Shown: piece by piece, positions 43,275 to 52,667 of the stretch
Position numbering within the stretch: position 1 is the first letter of the stretch
Layout: the number at the start of each line of letters is the position of its first letter
From: Oscillospiraceae bacterium
GTDB lineage: Bacteria; Bacillota; Clostridia; Oscillospirales; Acutalibacteraceae
NCBI GenBank assembly: GCA_015065425.1
Contig: SVQH01000009.1
Coordinates: 1 to 64,000 of the forward strand
Direction of reading: 5' to 3'
DNA: 64,000 bases
Translations under genes and position numbers: made by a program
The notes under the pieces: model-generated
What the model was told of the DNA's origin: nothing
Databases searched by the model: none
The model's input: the letters and a program-made list of their open reading frames with translations, nothing else

Positions 43275-43288
43275 TGCGGACATCCGCA
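43275..43288 (-). promoter_or_regulatory. hairpin between Shine-Dalgarno and start codon of proB
   Basis: Palindrome TGCGGA/CA/TCCGCA, read on the minus strand, lies just after AAAGGAAC and 10-11 bases before the proB ATG. No other ribosome site is closer. Folding this hairpin would bring the Shine-Dalgarno to about normal spacing; opening it would separate them. Confidence 0.5.
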
Positions 43289-43338
43289 GTTCCTTTCCGA
43301 TATTAATGCTTTAACACATTAAATTGATATAATATTAT

Positions 43339-43367
43339 ATTATAATCACAAAGCCCCTTACGGTCAA
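43339..43367 (-). promoter_or_regulatory. SigA-type promoter of proBAC
   Basis: On the minus strand TTGACC, 17-bp spacer, TATAAT, about 75 bases before proB. Confidence 0.85.
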
Positions 43368-43385
43368 TAATTAATAAATAATTAT

Positions 43386-44495
43386 TTAAAAAGATTTTTT
43401 TACTGTATCAAGCAGCTCTCTTATATTCAGATGCTGAGGACAGGCGGCTTCACATTTGCCGCATTTTATACATTCGTCAGGCTTAGGATTTGCAGAAGTT
43501 ACCCGGGAATAATACATAGACGGATTCCAGCCTCTGAACTGTTTTTTCGCATTGAGACAGGAAAAATAGTCAGGAATGGGAATATTTTTCGGACATACAT
43601 CCATGCAGTATTTACATGATGTGCATTGAATCAGATTAAGACCTCTGAAGGCGGCTTTTGATTTTTCTACGGCTTCACATTCTTTTTCTGTAAGGGGAGT
43701 GAAGTCTTTCATATAGCTGATATTATCTTCCATCATCTTCATGCTTCCCATGCCTGAAAGTACCGTAAGAACTCCCTCAAAGCCTGCGGCATATCTTATT
43801 GCATAAGATGCATAGGATGCACTTCCTATAGCATCAAAAGCCTTCTTGCCCTCTTCGGGAGGTTCGGCAAGACTTCCTCCCTTGACGGGTTCCATTATAA
43901 CGATGTCCTTACCGAATTTTCTTGCAACCTCATAGCATTTTCCGCCCTCAACAGACGGGTCGTCATAGTCGAGATAATTAAGCTGTATCTGTACTATCTC
44001 AATTTCGGGATAATCTGAAAGAATCTTTTCAAGAACCTCAGCCTTATCGTGGAAGGATATTCCGAAATGCTTTATTTTTCCTTCTTTTTTTAGCTCGAGA
44101 CAGGTTTCAAATGCCTTGCATTTTTTGAATTTTTCATAGTTGTCACGGTTTAATGAGTGTGCAAGATATACATCAAAATAGTCTACTCCGCAGGCTTTTA
44201 ACTGCGAATTGAAGAAAGGACGAACCTGTTTTTCGTTTAAGAAGAAATTTGAAGTAAGCTTATTGACAAGATAAAAAGAGTCTCTCGGATATCTTTTTAC
44301 AAGAGCTTTTCTTATCGCTCCTTCACTTCTGAGAGCCATATAAGGATGTGCCGTATCAAAATAATTAAACCCGGCTTTTATGAAGGCATCCACCATTTTT
44401 TCCAGTTCTTTCAAGTCTATGAGACCTGCTTTTGTGGGAAGTCTCATAAGACCGAAGCCGAGCTTTTTTGTTTTGATTCCCGTAAGTGTGTTCAT
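43386..44495 (-). CDS. aldo/keto reductase with C-terminal 4Fe-4S ferredoxin domain
   Basis: 369 aa. Residues 1-275 form an aldo-keto reductase barrel (TAHPYMALRSEGAIRKAL; YFDVYLAHSLN; IKHFGISFHDK). The C-terminus has two cluster motifs, CTSCKYCMDVCP near 295 and CIKCGKCEAACP near 345. This fused form is common in anaerobic Clostridia and is thought to link ferredoxin electrons to carbonyl reduction; the substrate is unknown. Upstream lies a rhamnosidase-like gene on the same strand, 49 bases away. Confidence 0.88.
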   Translation of the reverse strand: MNTLTGIKTKKLGFGLMRLPTKAGLIDLKELEKMVDAFIKAGFNYFDTAHPYMALRSEGAIRKALVKRYPRDSFYLVNKLTSNFFLNEKQVRPFFNSQLKACGVDYFDVYLAHSLNRDNYEKFKKCKAFETCLELKKEGKIKHFGISFHDKAEVLEKILSDYPEIEIVQIQLNYLDYDDPSVEGGKCYEVARKFGKDIVIMEPVKGGSLAEPPEEGKKAFDAIGSASYASYAIRYAAGFEGVLTVLSGMGSMKMMEDNISYMKDFTPLTEKECEAVEKSKAAFRGLNLIQCTSCKYCMDVCPKNIPIPDYFSCLNAKKQFRGWNPSMYYSRVTSANPKPDECIKCGKCEAACPQHLNIRELLDTVKKSF

Positions 44496-44544
44496 TTTCG
44501 TTTCCCCTTTTTTAGTCTTTATTAAAAAATTTCAGTTATACAAA

Positions 44545-46071
44545 TTATTCTCCGAGCAGCTTCGGGAGCCAGTAAGCGGGAGTACAGCTCCAGGCGTGAC
44601 ATGCCGAGTTTATCTCGGGTGCATTATAAGGCGATTCAAATTCATTTTCGGGGTTGAATATCTCGGGACAGCAGTCAAATCCCGCATCTGCTATTTTTCC
44701 CCAATAATTCTTAATGAATTCCAGTGCTTCGTTTTTAAGTCCCGAAGTATATAACGCCTCAATGTAATAGTGCATCATGTAGGGTGTTCTCATGGTAAAC
44801 GGAGTTTTTATATCTTTTATTTTTGCACAAAGTGTTGCGGCTTGTTCATCCCGAAGTACTCCCGAAAGAACAGCCCATACCTGAGAGTGCTCAGATATCT
44901 GCCCCGAGGGAGTCGTAAATAATCCCGTTTTTTCGTCATAAAAACTGAGCAGAAGCTTTGATGCCGTATTAATTTCGGCTTCTGTTTTTTTGTTATCCTT
45001 GCCGAGTAATTCTCCGAGCTCCTTTAATTGCTTTAATGTATAAATATATACTCCGAGTATAGCAGTTTTCTTGTCAAGGTCAGGGCACCAGTCAATGAAA
45101 GGGTGGAGATTTATTATGCCTGTATTTTTATCGATTTTTTCCGATACGGCTTCCATCTGCCGGTATGCGGTATCAAAAAGTTCTTCAATCAAGGAAATAT
45201 CTCCCGTATTTTTGTAAAAGTCATAAAGACAAGAGATGAAAAACAGGGAATAATCACAGAAGGTCCACTCGTCAACGAATGGCGGTGAGTCAGGAAAAAT
45301 ACAGGGAGCTATCATTTTATGCTTACCTGTAGCCCCTGCAAAAAGATATATACATCTTTTTATCAGTGTGAGATTTCCGAATATACCGTAATCGGACATT
45401 GCCTGTAATTTCAGGTCACCTATCCACAGCCTTCTGTCTCTTTTCGGCCCGTCTTCAAATACATCCTGTTCACATTCTTTAAGTGTTTTTATGGACATAT
45501 CATATATTTTTTTTAAGATTTCATCATCAGTTTTAAGTACGGGTGCATCTTTTATATCGACTGCCGAAACTGTACAGACTTTCAAAGAAGACAGTTTTAT
45601 GGGAAAAGCGGCATTGTCGGTTCTTTTTATTCTAAGATATCTGAATGAATACCGTCTTTCAAGTGAGCCTTCACAAGGGGTAAACACATAAGAGCGTTCC
45701 TCATTCTGAAGCCAGCCTTTTCCGAGGCCTCCCTTATATTCTTCGGGTGATGCCGTTATTTCAAGAGGAAACTCCCCGAAAGAGAACTGAAGCTTTACAG
45801 GAGAGTCGGTTATTTTTACAAGCCCGTCATTATCGAGAGAGAAGCTTACATATCCCACAATGTGGTCATTGAAGTCAAATATTATTTCGTCACCCGCTGA
45901 AAGAGTAACGGGAAAGGATATCTTTTTATCTGCGATTGCACGAAGCTCCTGAAAAGCATTTTTGTCATTTATAATTTTTACTGTTTTCTCAGGATATACA
46001 ATGTGTTTTTTTAACGGTCTTTTAAGTTCTTCCGCCTTTTTCAGTAAGGCTTCATTGATAATAACTGCCAT
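44545..46071 (-). CDS. alpha-L-rhamnosidase-like (GH78 six-hairpin) enzyme
   Basis: 508 aa, no signal peptide. An N-terminal beta domain (about 1-165) precedes an (alpha/alpha)6 barrel with the family hallmark VFEDGPKRDRRLWIGDLKLQA near residue 205, holding the acidic catalytic region, and DEWTFCDYSLFF later. At about 510 residues it is shorter than classic GH78 (about 900), lacking the extra beta domains. It would act in the cytosol on rhamnose-capped oligosaccharides or glycosides. Divergent from the sulfatase gene. Confidence 0.82.
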   Translation of the reverse strand: MAVIINEALLKKAEELKRPLKKHIVYPEKTVKIINDKNAFQELRAIADKKISFPVTLSAGDEIIFDFNDHIVGYVSFSLDNDGLVKITDSPVKLQFSFGEFPLEITASPEEYKGGLGKGWLQNEERSYVFTPCEGSLERRYSFRYLRIKRTDNAAFPIKLSSLKVCTVSAVDIKDAPVLKTDDEILKKIYDMSIKTLKECEQDVFEDGPKRDRRLWIGDLKLQAMSDYGIFGNLTLIKRCIYLFAGATGKHKMIAPCIFPDSPPFVDEWTFCDYSLFFISCLYDFYKNTGDISLIEELFDTAYRQMEAVSEKIDKNTGIINLHPFIDWCPDLDKKTAILGVYIYTLKQLKELGELLGKDNKKTEAEINTASKLLLSFYDEKTGLFTTPSGQISEHSQVWAVLSGVLRDEQAATLCAKIKDIKTPFTMRTPYMMHYYIEALYTSGLKNEALEFIKNYWGKIADAGFDCCPEIFNPENEFESPYNAPEINSACHAWSCTPAYWLPKLLGE

Positions 46072-46147
46072 AAGGTAACCTCCTTTTATTTTTAATTATA
46101 ACAGTGCTTTATTTTTCCGTCAATATAAAAGCCAGATAAAGCACTCC

Positions 46148-46175
46148 TTGACAATTTTCATATTTATAATATAAT
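46148..46175 (+). promoter_or_regulatory. SigA-type promoter of the sulfatase
   Basis: TTGACA (46148-46153), 16-bp spacer, TATAAT (46170-46175); AGGAGGGG follows before the ATG at 46200. Confidence 0.85.
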
Positions 46176-46199
46176 AAAAATAATACAGGAGGGGTCGTT

Positions 46200-48215
46200 A
46201 TGAAAAACAAAATTCAGCTTGATACGGGAAAGAAAATATTTCCGCTTATCCTTATGATAATCGGCATAGGTCTTATGCTGTCCTTGTGGATACTCAGACT
46301 CAACATCGTTGCTGTGGTATGTGTGGCTTTTATGTGCATAATGTCAGCAGCCATAGTTCTGAGTATAATAATCAAGAACAAAGTATATGCCCCCATGATA
46401 TTCGCTTATGCTGCCGCATCAATCGGTATTGTGGTATATTATGTCATTTTCGGTGCAGATGCAGGCTTTGGTGCTTTTACATCGGGTTTTGCAGGTTTTT
46501 CTTCTGCCGAACACGCACTTTTTACGGGTGAGGGTAATTTCTTTACAAGACTTCTCGGAAATATCCTTCTGGTGCTTCCGACTGCTCTTTCATTATGGGG
46601 ACTGTTTTTCGTAGCTAAGAAAACATTCAGTAAAGAAGCTGTAAAGAAAGCTGTTTCAGCCGTTTTATGTGTCCTTCTTCTCGGTACAAGTGTTTTTTAT
46701 GTGCTTACAATGAATCTCCGTTCAAAACCCAATACAAAAAGACTCTGGGAAGGTCATGATGATTATCTTTCGGGTGTAAAAAAGAATGCCGACTCTTCTT
46801 CCCCCAACGTTCTTTTTATTATGATGGATGATCTTGGTTACGGTGATATTTCTCTCAACGGGGCAATATATGAAACTCCCAATATTGACTCCATAGGTGA
46901 AAACGGACTCAATCTTACAAATTTCTATTCTGCCTATTCCGTGTGTTCTCCTGCCCGCTTCGCGGCTCTTACCGGAAGATACCCTTACAGAGGCTATGCA
47001 GATAATGTTATCTATCCCACAGTTGATACGCTGTCTCCCTTCGCACAGACACGTATATTCAATTCCATTGAAATGGGCAATAATGCCGACGGTATGCTCG
47101 GGGATGAAATCACTTTTGCGGAAACCTTCAAAGCTGCAGGTTATGCTACGGGTTGTTTCGGTAAATGGCATCTTGGCGATTACGGCGAATATCTTCCCAC
47201 AAATCAGGGATTTGACTATTTCTACGGAAGTCATCATGTAAATGATATGACTCCCTTCTATCATGTAAAAGAAGAAAACGGCGAATGGGAAATAGTTCAC
47301 GGTACGGATGAGCTTAAAGACCAGAGTCAGGCTACAAAATGGATACATGATGAAATAACCGACTGGATAACCCAAAAAGCTGAAGCTGACGAGTCCTTTC
47401 TTGCTTACTATGCTTCTCCCTGGCCTCATGCTCCCGTTTATGCAGGTGATGATTTTGACGGTACATCGGGGATGGGTACTTATGTTGACTGTGTTACCGA
47501 GTTTGACTATTATCTCGGTCAGCTTTTCGATACAATGGAAAAACTCGGCGTTCTTGAAGATACTGTAATAGTATTTACAAGTGACAACGGTCCTGCACTT
47601 GAAGGTTCCGTTAATGACCTCAGAGGCGGCAAGTACCTCGCTTACGAAGGCGGACAGAAGGTTCCCTTCATGATTCGCTGGGACAATGCTGACGGTGCTC
47701 TCGGGGAGACAGGAACGGAGAGGACGTCATCTGCAGTACTCGTTGACCTTTATCCCACACTTGTTGAACTCTGCGGTATTGAAGGAACAGACGGACAGAA
47801 AAATTATCTGCCCTCAGACAGAGTTATTGATGGTATATCAATGGCAGCTCTTCTTAAAGAAGACAGTGTTATACATACTGAAGAACATCCCATTCTTCAC
47901 ATGAAACGTGAGGTTGTAAAAGCAGTACAGTATGCAATGCCCGTATCTGAAGTGGAAAAGCTTTATCCCGATTACGATTTCGATGTTCTTGCCGAAAACG
48001 ATTATATTACTTTTAAGTATTTTGAAAAAATTCAGAATGACAATTCGGCATTCTGGGATAAAAACCGTAAAAACTGGCTGCACATTCTCAATGATGACTA
48101 TGCCGAGAATTACAACCGTACATCAGTTTATCCTGAAATTGCGGATATTTATAATGCAAAAATGCATGAAATTACCGATAATTTCAAGGATAACCGCAGA
48201 GGAATAATAGATTAA
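46200..48215 (+). CDS. membrane-embedded Cys-type sulfatase
   Basis: 671 aa. Residues 12-170 contain about five hydrophobic helices. The sulfatase domain follows, from about 205: MMDDLGYGDISLNG (metal Asp pair), CSPARFAALTGR with Cys 249 as the formylglycine precursor, GKWHLGDYG, SDNGPALEG and a late His/Lys set. Needs post-translational conversion of Cys to formylglycine, supplied by the maturase encoded next. It should act outside the membrane, on sulfated glycans such as mucin or host polysaccharides. A sulfatase with five N-terminal helices is less usual than one with a plain signal peptide. Confidence 0.9.
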   Translation: MKNKIQLDTGKKIFPLILMIIGIGLMLSLWILRLNIVAVVCVAFMCIMSAAIVLSIIIKNKVYAPMIFAYAAASIGIVVYYVIFGADAGFGAFTSGFAGFSSAEHALFTGEGNFFTRLLGNILLVLPTALSLWGLFFVAKKTFSKEAVKKAVSAVLCVLLLGTSVFYVLTMNLRSKPNTKRLWEGHDDYLSGVKKNADSSSPNVLFIMMDDLGYGDISLNGAIYETPNIDSIGENGLNLTNFYSAYSVCSPARFAALTGRYPYRGYADNVIYPTVDTLSPFAQTRIFNSIEMGNNADGMLGDEITFAETFKAAGYATGCFGKWHLGDYGEYLPTNQGFDYFYGSHHVNDMTPFYHVKEENGEWEIVHGTDELKDQSQATKWIHDEITDWITQKAEADESFLAYYASPWPHAPVYAGDDFDGTSGMGTYVDCVTEFDYYLGQLFDTMEKLGVLEDTVIVFTSDNGPALEGSVNDLRGGKYLAYEGGQKVPFMIRWDNADGALGETGTERTSSAVLVDLYPTLVELCGIEGTDGQKNYLPSDRVIDGISMAALLKEDSVIHTEEHPILHMKREVVKAVQYAMPVSEVEKLYPDYDFDVLAENDYITFKYFEKIQNDNSAFWDKNRKNWLHILNDDYAENYNRTSVYPEIADIYNAKMHEITDNFKDNRRGIID

Positions 48216-48224
48216 TAACAGGAA

Positions 48225-48253
48225 AAAGGCAGTAGTTTTTTACTGCCTTTTTT
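48225..48253 (+). terminator. terminator/attenuator between sulfatase and maturase
   Basis: 10-bp stem AAAGGCAGTA/TACTGCCTTT followed by TTT; the maturase start is just 15 bases further, so read-through may set the maturase level. Confidence 0.75.
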
Positions 48254-48267
48254 CAGGAGGATAAATT

Positions 48268-49359
48268 ATGCCGCCTGTTTCACTTATGATAAAACCCGCA
48301 TCTTCTTTGTGCAATCTCTCATGTGAATACTGCTTTTACCGTGATGTTTCAGAACACCGTGAGCATCTCGGTTTTGGCATAATGGAAAAGGAAACTGCAG
48401 AGATACTTATAAAAAAAGCCCTCGCTTATGCAGACGGCGAAAGTGTTGCTTTTGCCTTTCAGGGCGGTGAGCCAACTCTTGCAGGACTTGATTTTTTTAA
48501 GTATTTTGTTGAAACGGTAAAAAAGTTCAATGAAAAGCACAGTCCTGTTTTTTACGGAATGCAGACCAACGGAACCGTAATTGACAGAGAATGGGCGGCA
48601 TTTCTTCATGAAAATTCTTTTCTTGTGGGGTTGAGCCTTGACGGGGACTATGAAGGAAACAAATTCAGAAAAAAGCCTTCGGGGCAGAACTCTTTTTATA
48701 AAATAGTTTCCTGTGCCGAGCTTCTTAAAAAGCATAAGGTGGATTTTAATATTCTTACTGTTCTCACGGGCTTTTGTGCCGAAAACGGTGAGAGGATATA
48801 TAAGTATTTCCGTGGCAAAGGCTTTCGTTATCTTCAGTTTATTCCCTGTCTTCGTCCCTTCGGTTCGGACGAAAAAAGTGAGCTTTATATGACAGCGGAG
48901 CAATACGGAGATTTTCTGATAAAGGTTTTTAATCTCTATGTCAAAGACTATGTACGTCATGAGTATGTAAGTATCAGGCAATTTGATAACTGGGTGCGTT
49001 CATATCTGAGGCAGCCTACCGAACAGTGCGGAATTATGGGGCATTGCACACATCAGTATGTATCGGAAGCCAACGGAAATATATATCCCTGTGATTTTTA
49101 CTGTACAGATGAGTATTTTCTCGGAAACATAAAAGACACCGATTTTAACGCAATGGAAAAATCGGAAACTGCAAAAAATTTCATTAAAGAAAGTCTTAAA
49201 GTACCCGAAAGATGCAAAAACTGTAATGTCTACGGACTTTGCAGGGGCGGCGGCTGTAAAAGGACACAGCTCAGCGAAGACTATTGCAGAGCATACAAAA
49301 GATTCTTTAATTCATGCCTTCCGCTTTTCAGAGTGTTTATAAATGAAAGACCAAACTAA
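48268..49359 (+). CDS. anaerobic sulfatase-maturating enzyme (radical SAM, SPASM)
   Basis: 363 aa. The radical SAM motif CNLSCEYC has Cys at 15, 19 and 22. QGGEPTLAGLDFF and QTNGTVID follow as in anSMEs. The C-terminal SPASM Cys clusters are CGIMGHC, YPCDFYC and CKNCNVYGLCRGGGCKR. It oxidises the sulfatase active-site Cys to formylglycine with SAM and 4Fe-4S clusters. AGGAGG precedes the start. Neighbour of its probable substrate, the gene at 46200. Confidence 0.93.
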   Translation: MPPVSLMIKPASSLCNLSCEYCFYRDVSEHREHLGFGIMEKETAEILIKKALAYADGESVAFAFQGGEPTLAGLDFFKYFVETVKKFNEKHSPVFYGMQTNGTVIDREWAAFLHENSFLVGLSLDGDYEGNKFRKKPSGQNSFYKIVSCAELLKKHKVDFNILTVLTGFCAENGERIYKYFRGKGFRYLQFIPCLRPFGSDEKSELYMTAEQYGDFLIKVFNLYVKDYVRHEYVSIRQFDNWVRSYLRQPTEQCGIMGHCTHQYVSEANGNIYPCDFYCTDEYFLGNIKDTDFNAMEKSETAKNFIKESLKVPERCKNCNVYGLCRGGGCKRTQLSEDYCRAYKRFFNSCLPLFRVFINERPN

Positions 49360-49376
49360 AAAACTCAGCACATTTT

Positions 49377-49765
49377 AGTGTGATACTCCAAGCAAAGTAT
49401 CACGCAACTCTGTTCACCTACGGCGAGTTGTATTGCTACGCAGTGTTATTCGGCTTTCAGCCGAGTGTTATTTGCTTCGCAAGTTACGGGCGAATAGAAT
49501 ATCACTAAGTCCCAAGGACTTAATATCACTTTCGCGAACGCGAAAATATCACGCTGACTTTAGTCAGCATATCACTTAACATACAAAATGAAAGAGAAGG
49601 CTCGTTACTAAACGAATCTTCTCTTTTCTGTTGGTAGTGGGTTTGGGCTACTGCCCAACTGCATTTGTACATACAAATGCGATGCTGGTTCTTCTTAACA
49701 AGAATTGAAAGAATTTTCAAATCCTCCGCTAAGGACATCACACTTTTGGTGCTGTGCTTTTTTCA
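49377..49765. repeat. hairpin array B (AGTGTTATT/AATATCACT spacers)
   Basis: Core 49377-49577. Left half, forward spacers: AGTGTTATT (49442) with hairpin CGGCT/TTC/AGCCG; AGTGTTATT (49464) with hairpin TTGC/TTC/GCAA. Right half, reversed spacers: AATATCACT (49498), hairpin TAAGTCC/CAA/GGACTTA; AATATCACT (49522), hairpin TTCGCG/AA/CGCGAA; AATATCAC, hairpin GCTGACT/TT/AGTCAGC; ATATCACT. At the left edge GTGATACT and AGTATCAC form a hairpin themselves. From 49590 to 49765 more stems without spacers follow (GAGAAG/CTTCTC, GGGCTACTGCCC, GCATTTGT/ACAAATGC). No gene is seen in 49360-49762. Confidence 0.8.
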
Positions 49766-52213
49766 TACTATTGTATACGCGGTAAGAGAAATGTCATCAC
49801 ATTTTTTATCTGTTGCAGGTCTGAAGAAAATCTTTCTTGTTTCCCCCGGAAGAAGGGAAAAGTAATTATCGCTGAAAATAAATTCTCCTTCCAGTTCAAC
49901 TGCGTGTGTATATTTATCTGAATACACGGTTATGCTGTTTTCGGTTTTTTCAGTAACCGTAAGACTGTTACAGGGAACAAGGGGGAGTGTACCGTCTTTA
50001 TAAAATGAGCGGTCATGTCCGTTTTTATAATATGCATCACATATAACAATGGCATCTTCGGGAATTACTTGAAGGGGAAGCGAGAGAACCTTTTGTGATT
50101 CTTGCCTTTGTGAAATTACATCGAATTCTCTTATATCTGTAAGCTTTTCAGCTTTAAGATATGATATCTTAAGGGTGATTTCTTCATTTTCAAGAGAATC
50201 GTTGCAGACATATATATTATATCCGTCTTTTTTATCAATGGAGGTAATAATGTTACCTGCACAGCGTTTGAAACTGTAAAAAGAAGCCTTCGGCAGACAG
50301 TAATAATCTACAAAAGCCCATCCGCTTGAAGCCGGCCAGCAGTCGTTCCACATCCAGTAAACGATACCGTTTATAAAGCCTCTGTTTCTGCGGATATTTT
50401 CCATCGATATCCTTATCCACTCATACTGGATATACTTCATCTTGAAATAGCGGTCATGTCCGTCTGTAAAATCTCCCGTAACCTTCTTTGTAAAGTTGAG
50501 AAGAACATCAAACAGTGAAAATGAAAGTGCAGGATTACTTTTTGTGTGATAATTCCACATATCATCACTTTCATATATGTCCTCATCTGTCATGAATTTT
50601 CTGAGAGAGGGGAGAGATACCGCTCCGGTTGTGGGTTCTTCCGCAATAAAACGGGCGAGATATTGTGAAAAATGTTCCTTATAATCTTTCATGTCGCTGT
50701 CCATTATGTAGGGGAATATGGAACAGCCGAGATACTGTGTGTTATGTGTCGTACCTGCTGTTTTTGATGCATAGGGAGTGCCGCCGCAGGGACTTGAAAG
50801 CAGAAAACGGCGTTTCGGGTCAAGGCGGTTGAGAACAGGGAAAATACCCTTGTGTATGGCTGTTCTGCCGTGATAATCCTCGGCTTCGTCAAAGCCGTTT
50901 ACAGCATTTTCATTGTCTCCCGACCACCACATAAGACAGGGATGATTTCTTAAGGCAAGGGCTGCAAATTCTGTCTCTTTCTTTATCTGCTCTATAAAAG
51001 AATCTTCATATTCGGGATAATCTCCGCATGCCATAAGAAAATCCTGAGTAACAAGAATACCGAGCCTGTCACATTCATTGTAAAAATGCTGCTTTTCAAA
51101 AATTCCGCCGCCCCAGACACGAAGCATATTGAGATTTGCTTCTTTTGCAAGTTCAAGGAGAGTTGTAATCTTTTCGTCTGTTTCTTCCGACAAAAGGGGT
51201 TCTGAAGGTACCCAGTTTGCCCCCTTGCACATGACGGGAATGTTATTGACAATCAACTGAAAACCTGAAAATTCCTCGTTTCTGTCATATTCTCTGCCGC
51301 TTATAGAGTCTTTGATTTCAATGCATTTATTATAATATGGGCTGCCTTCTTTGTCGGGAAGCTCCGATATATGCACTGTCCTTATACCGAAGATGAATTC
51401 TCTGCCGCAGAGAATAAGCTTATATAGGGGCTGCTTACCCAGTCCTGCAGGATACCACAGCTTTGCATCGGGTATATTGATGTAAGTTTTAAGATAGTTT
51501 TCTTTTCTGAAAAAACGGTGTTTATAGATGCTTTTGCCGTCGGGAGAGATAATTTCCATGTCTGCAAAAGCACCGTTTTCATATCCTGAAAATTCAGCTT
51601 CTACAACAATTTCTGCCCATTTGTCACTGATGCATTCGGTATATATGTATGCATTTTCAACTTTGAAGCCGTCGGAGGTGTCTATATATACATCTCTCCA
51701 TATACCGCAGGTTACATATCTTGCCACCCAGTCCCAGCCGTAGGTACACTGAATCCTCCTTGTATGCATTCTCTCGCAGGTAAATGCTCCCGGACAGTGG
51801 GGAAGTCCTTCAACAGTTTTTACGGGAGAGTGAAAACAAACACTGAGGAGATTTTCTCCTTCACTGAGATATTCTGCAATGTCAAAAGAGTGAGAAATGA
51901 ACATATTGTCGGTCTTTCCGAGAAGATTGCCGTTCAGATATATATCACAGTATGTATCAAGTCCTTCAAAAACCAGCTTTGCTGTTTTCGGTTTTTGTTC
52001 CATCCGGAATACCTTTGAATATTCCCAGTCCTTTTCTTCTATCCATTGGCATTTGTCTGTATTGTCACGGTAATATATATCTTCCGGTATCCTTATCCCC
52101 TTAAGATCCGAATGCACACAGCCGGGAACCGTTGCATTGAAAGAGAATTCTGTTGATTTGTCTGAATCAATACATTTACCGAGCCAGATGCCGTTAAGAT
52201 TTATTTTTTTCAT
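49763..52213 (-). CDS. GH2 beta-mannosidase
   Basis: 816 aa, cytoplasmic. N-terminal jelly roll with NLNGIWLGKCIDSD, TVPGCVHSDLKG and IYYRDNTDKCQWIEEKDWEY is typical of beta-mannosidases. The acid/base Glu sits in LMWWSGDNENA near residue 430 (family WxGxNE). The nucleophile region reads ARFIAEEPTTGAVSLPSLRKF, keeping the Glu though the usual SEFG is altered. GVRTVHI-like GIRTVHISEL and GANWVPSEPLL fit too. It releases terminal beta-mannose from mannan or N-glycan fragments. Ribosome site AAAGGAAAA. Confidence 0.9.
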   Translation of the reverse strand: MKKINLNGIWLGKCIDSDKSTEFSFNATVPGCVHSDLKGIRIPEDIYYRDNTDKCQWIEEKDWEYSKVFRMEQKPKTAKLVFEGLDTYCDIYLNGNLLGKTDNMFISHSFDIAEYLSEGENLLSVCFHSPVKTVEGLPHCPGAFTCERMHTRRIQCTYGWDWVARYVTCGIWRDVYIDTSDGFKVENAYIYTECISDKWAEIVVEAEFSGYENGAFADMEIISPDGKSIYKHRFFRKENYLKTYINIPDAKLWYPAGLGKQPLYKLILCGREFIFGIRTVHISELPDKEGSPYYNKCIEIKDSISGREYDRNEEFSGFQLIVNNIPVMCKGANWVPSEPLLSEETDEKITTLLELAKEANLNMLRVWGGGIFEKQHFYNECDRLGILVTQDFLMACGDYPEYEDSFIEQIKKETEFAALALRNHPCLMWWSGDNENAVNGFDEAEDYHGRTAIHKGIFPVLNRLDPKRRFLLSSPCGGTPYASKTAGTTHNTQYLGCSIFPYIMDSDMKDYKEHFSQYLARFIAEEPTTGAVSLPSLRKFMTDEDIYESDDMWNYHTKSNPALSFSLFDVLLNFTKKVTGDFTDGHDRYFKMKYIQYEWIRISMENIRRNRGFINGIVYWMWNDCWPASSGWAFVDYYCLPKASFYSFKRCAGNIITSIDKKDGYNIYVCNDSLENEEITLKISYLKAEKLTDIREFDVISQRQESQKVLSLPLQVIPEDAIVICDAYYKNGHDRSFYKDGTLPLVPCNSLTVTEKTENSITVYSDKYTHAVELEGEFIFSDNYFSLLPGETRKIFFRPATDKKCDDISLTAYTIV

Positions 52214-52390
52214 TGTTTTTTCCTTTTACGGTTTTTATTTTACTATATCACATAAAAACTGATTTTTCAATTTGTCATTGCAAGTAAATTATGCAGAAAA
52301 TCCACATTTAAGAATATCTTAAGTTTCGGCTTGTAAAGTGAAATTGATAATAGCGTACTATTATTAAATAAACGAAAAAAAGGTGATGTT

Positions 52391-52657
52391 ATGTTTGATG
52401 TTACATATTTTATTGTAGGCTTGCTTCAGAAACTCATTTTTATTATTCCCATAGCATCTGTTTTGGTTTTTATTATTGCTCTTGTTATTTATAATGTAAA
52501 AAAGAAAACGCTTTCCTCTTCATCTGAACAAAAGGACATTGATAAACTGAAGAGGCTAAAACTTTTTGTGAAAATTTCAGGTGTTATTGCCGCTGTATTT
52601 GTCTTTATTCTTGTTGTACTTGTCGGTCTGTTTTTTATGTTTATGAATAATATGTGA
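52391..52657 (+). CDS. small membrane protein, two transmembrane segments
   Basis: 88 aa. Hydrophobic segments at about 8-37 (IVGLLQKLIFIIPIASVLVF) and 57-85, separated by a Lys/Ser-rich stretch with DIDKLKRLKLFVK. No recognised family. Start follows AAAGGTG. First of three closely packed genes, the last of which is a PstS-like binding protein. Confidence 0.65.
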   Translation: MFDVTYFIVGLLQKLIFIIPIASVLVFIIALVIYNVKKKTLSSSSEQKDIDKLKRLKLFVKISGVIAAVFVFILVVLVGLFFMFMNNM

Positions 52658-52667
52658 GGTAAATGAG

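Noticed and set aside
48349-48981. 210-codon open frame on the minus strand
   Set aside because: It is antisense to the radical SAM maturase, whose Cys motifs prove the plus-strand frame.
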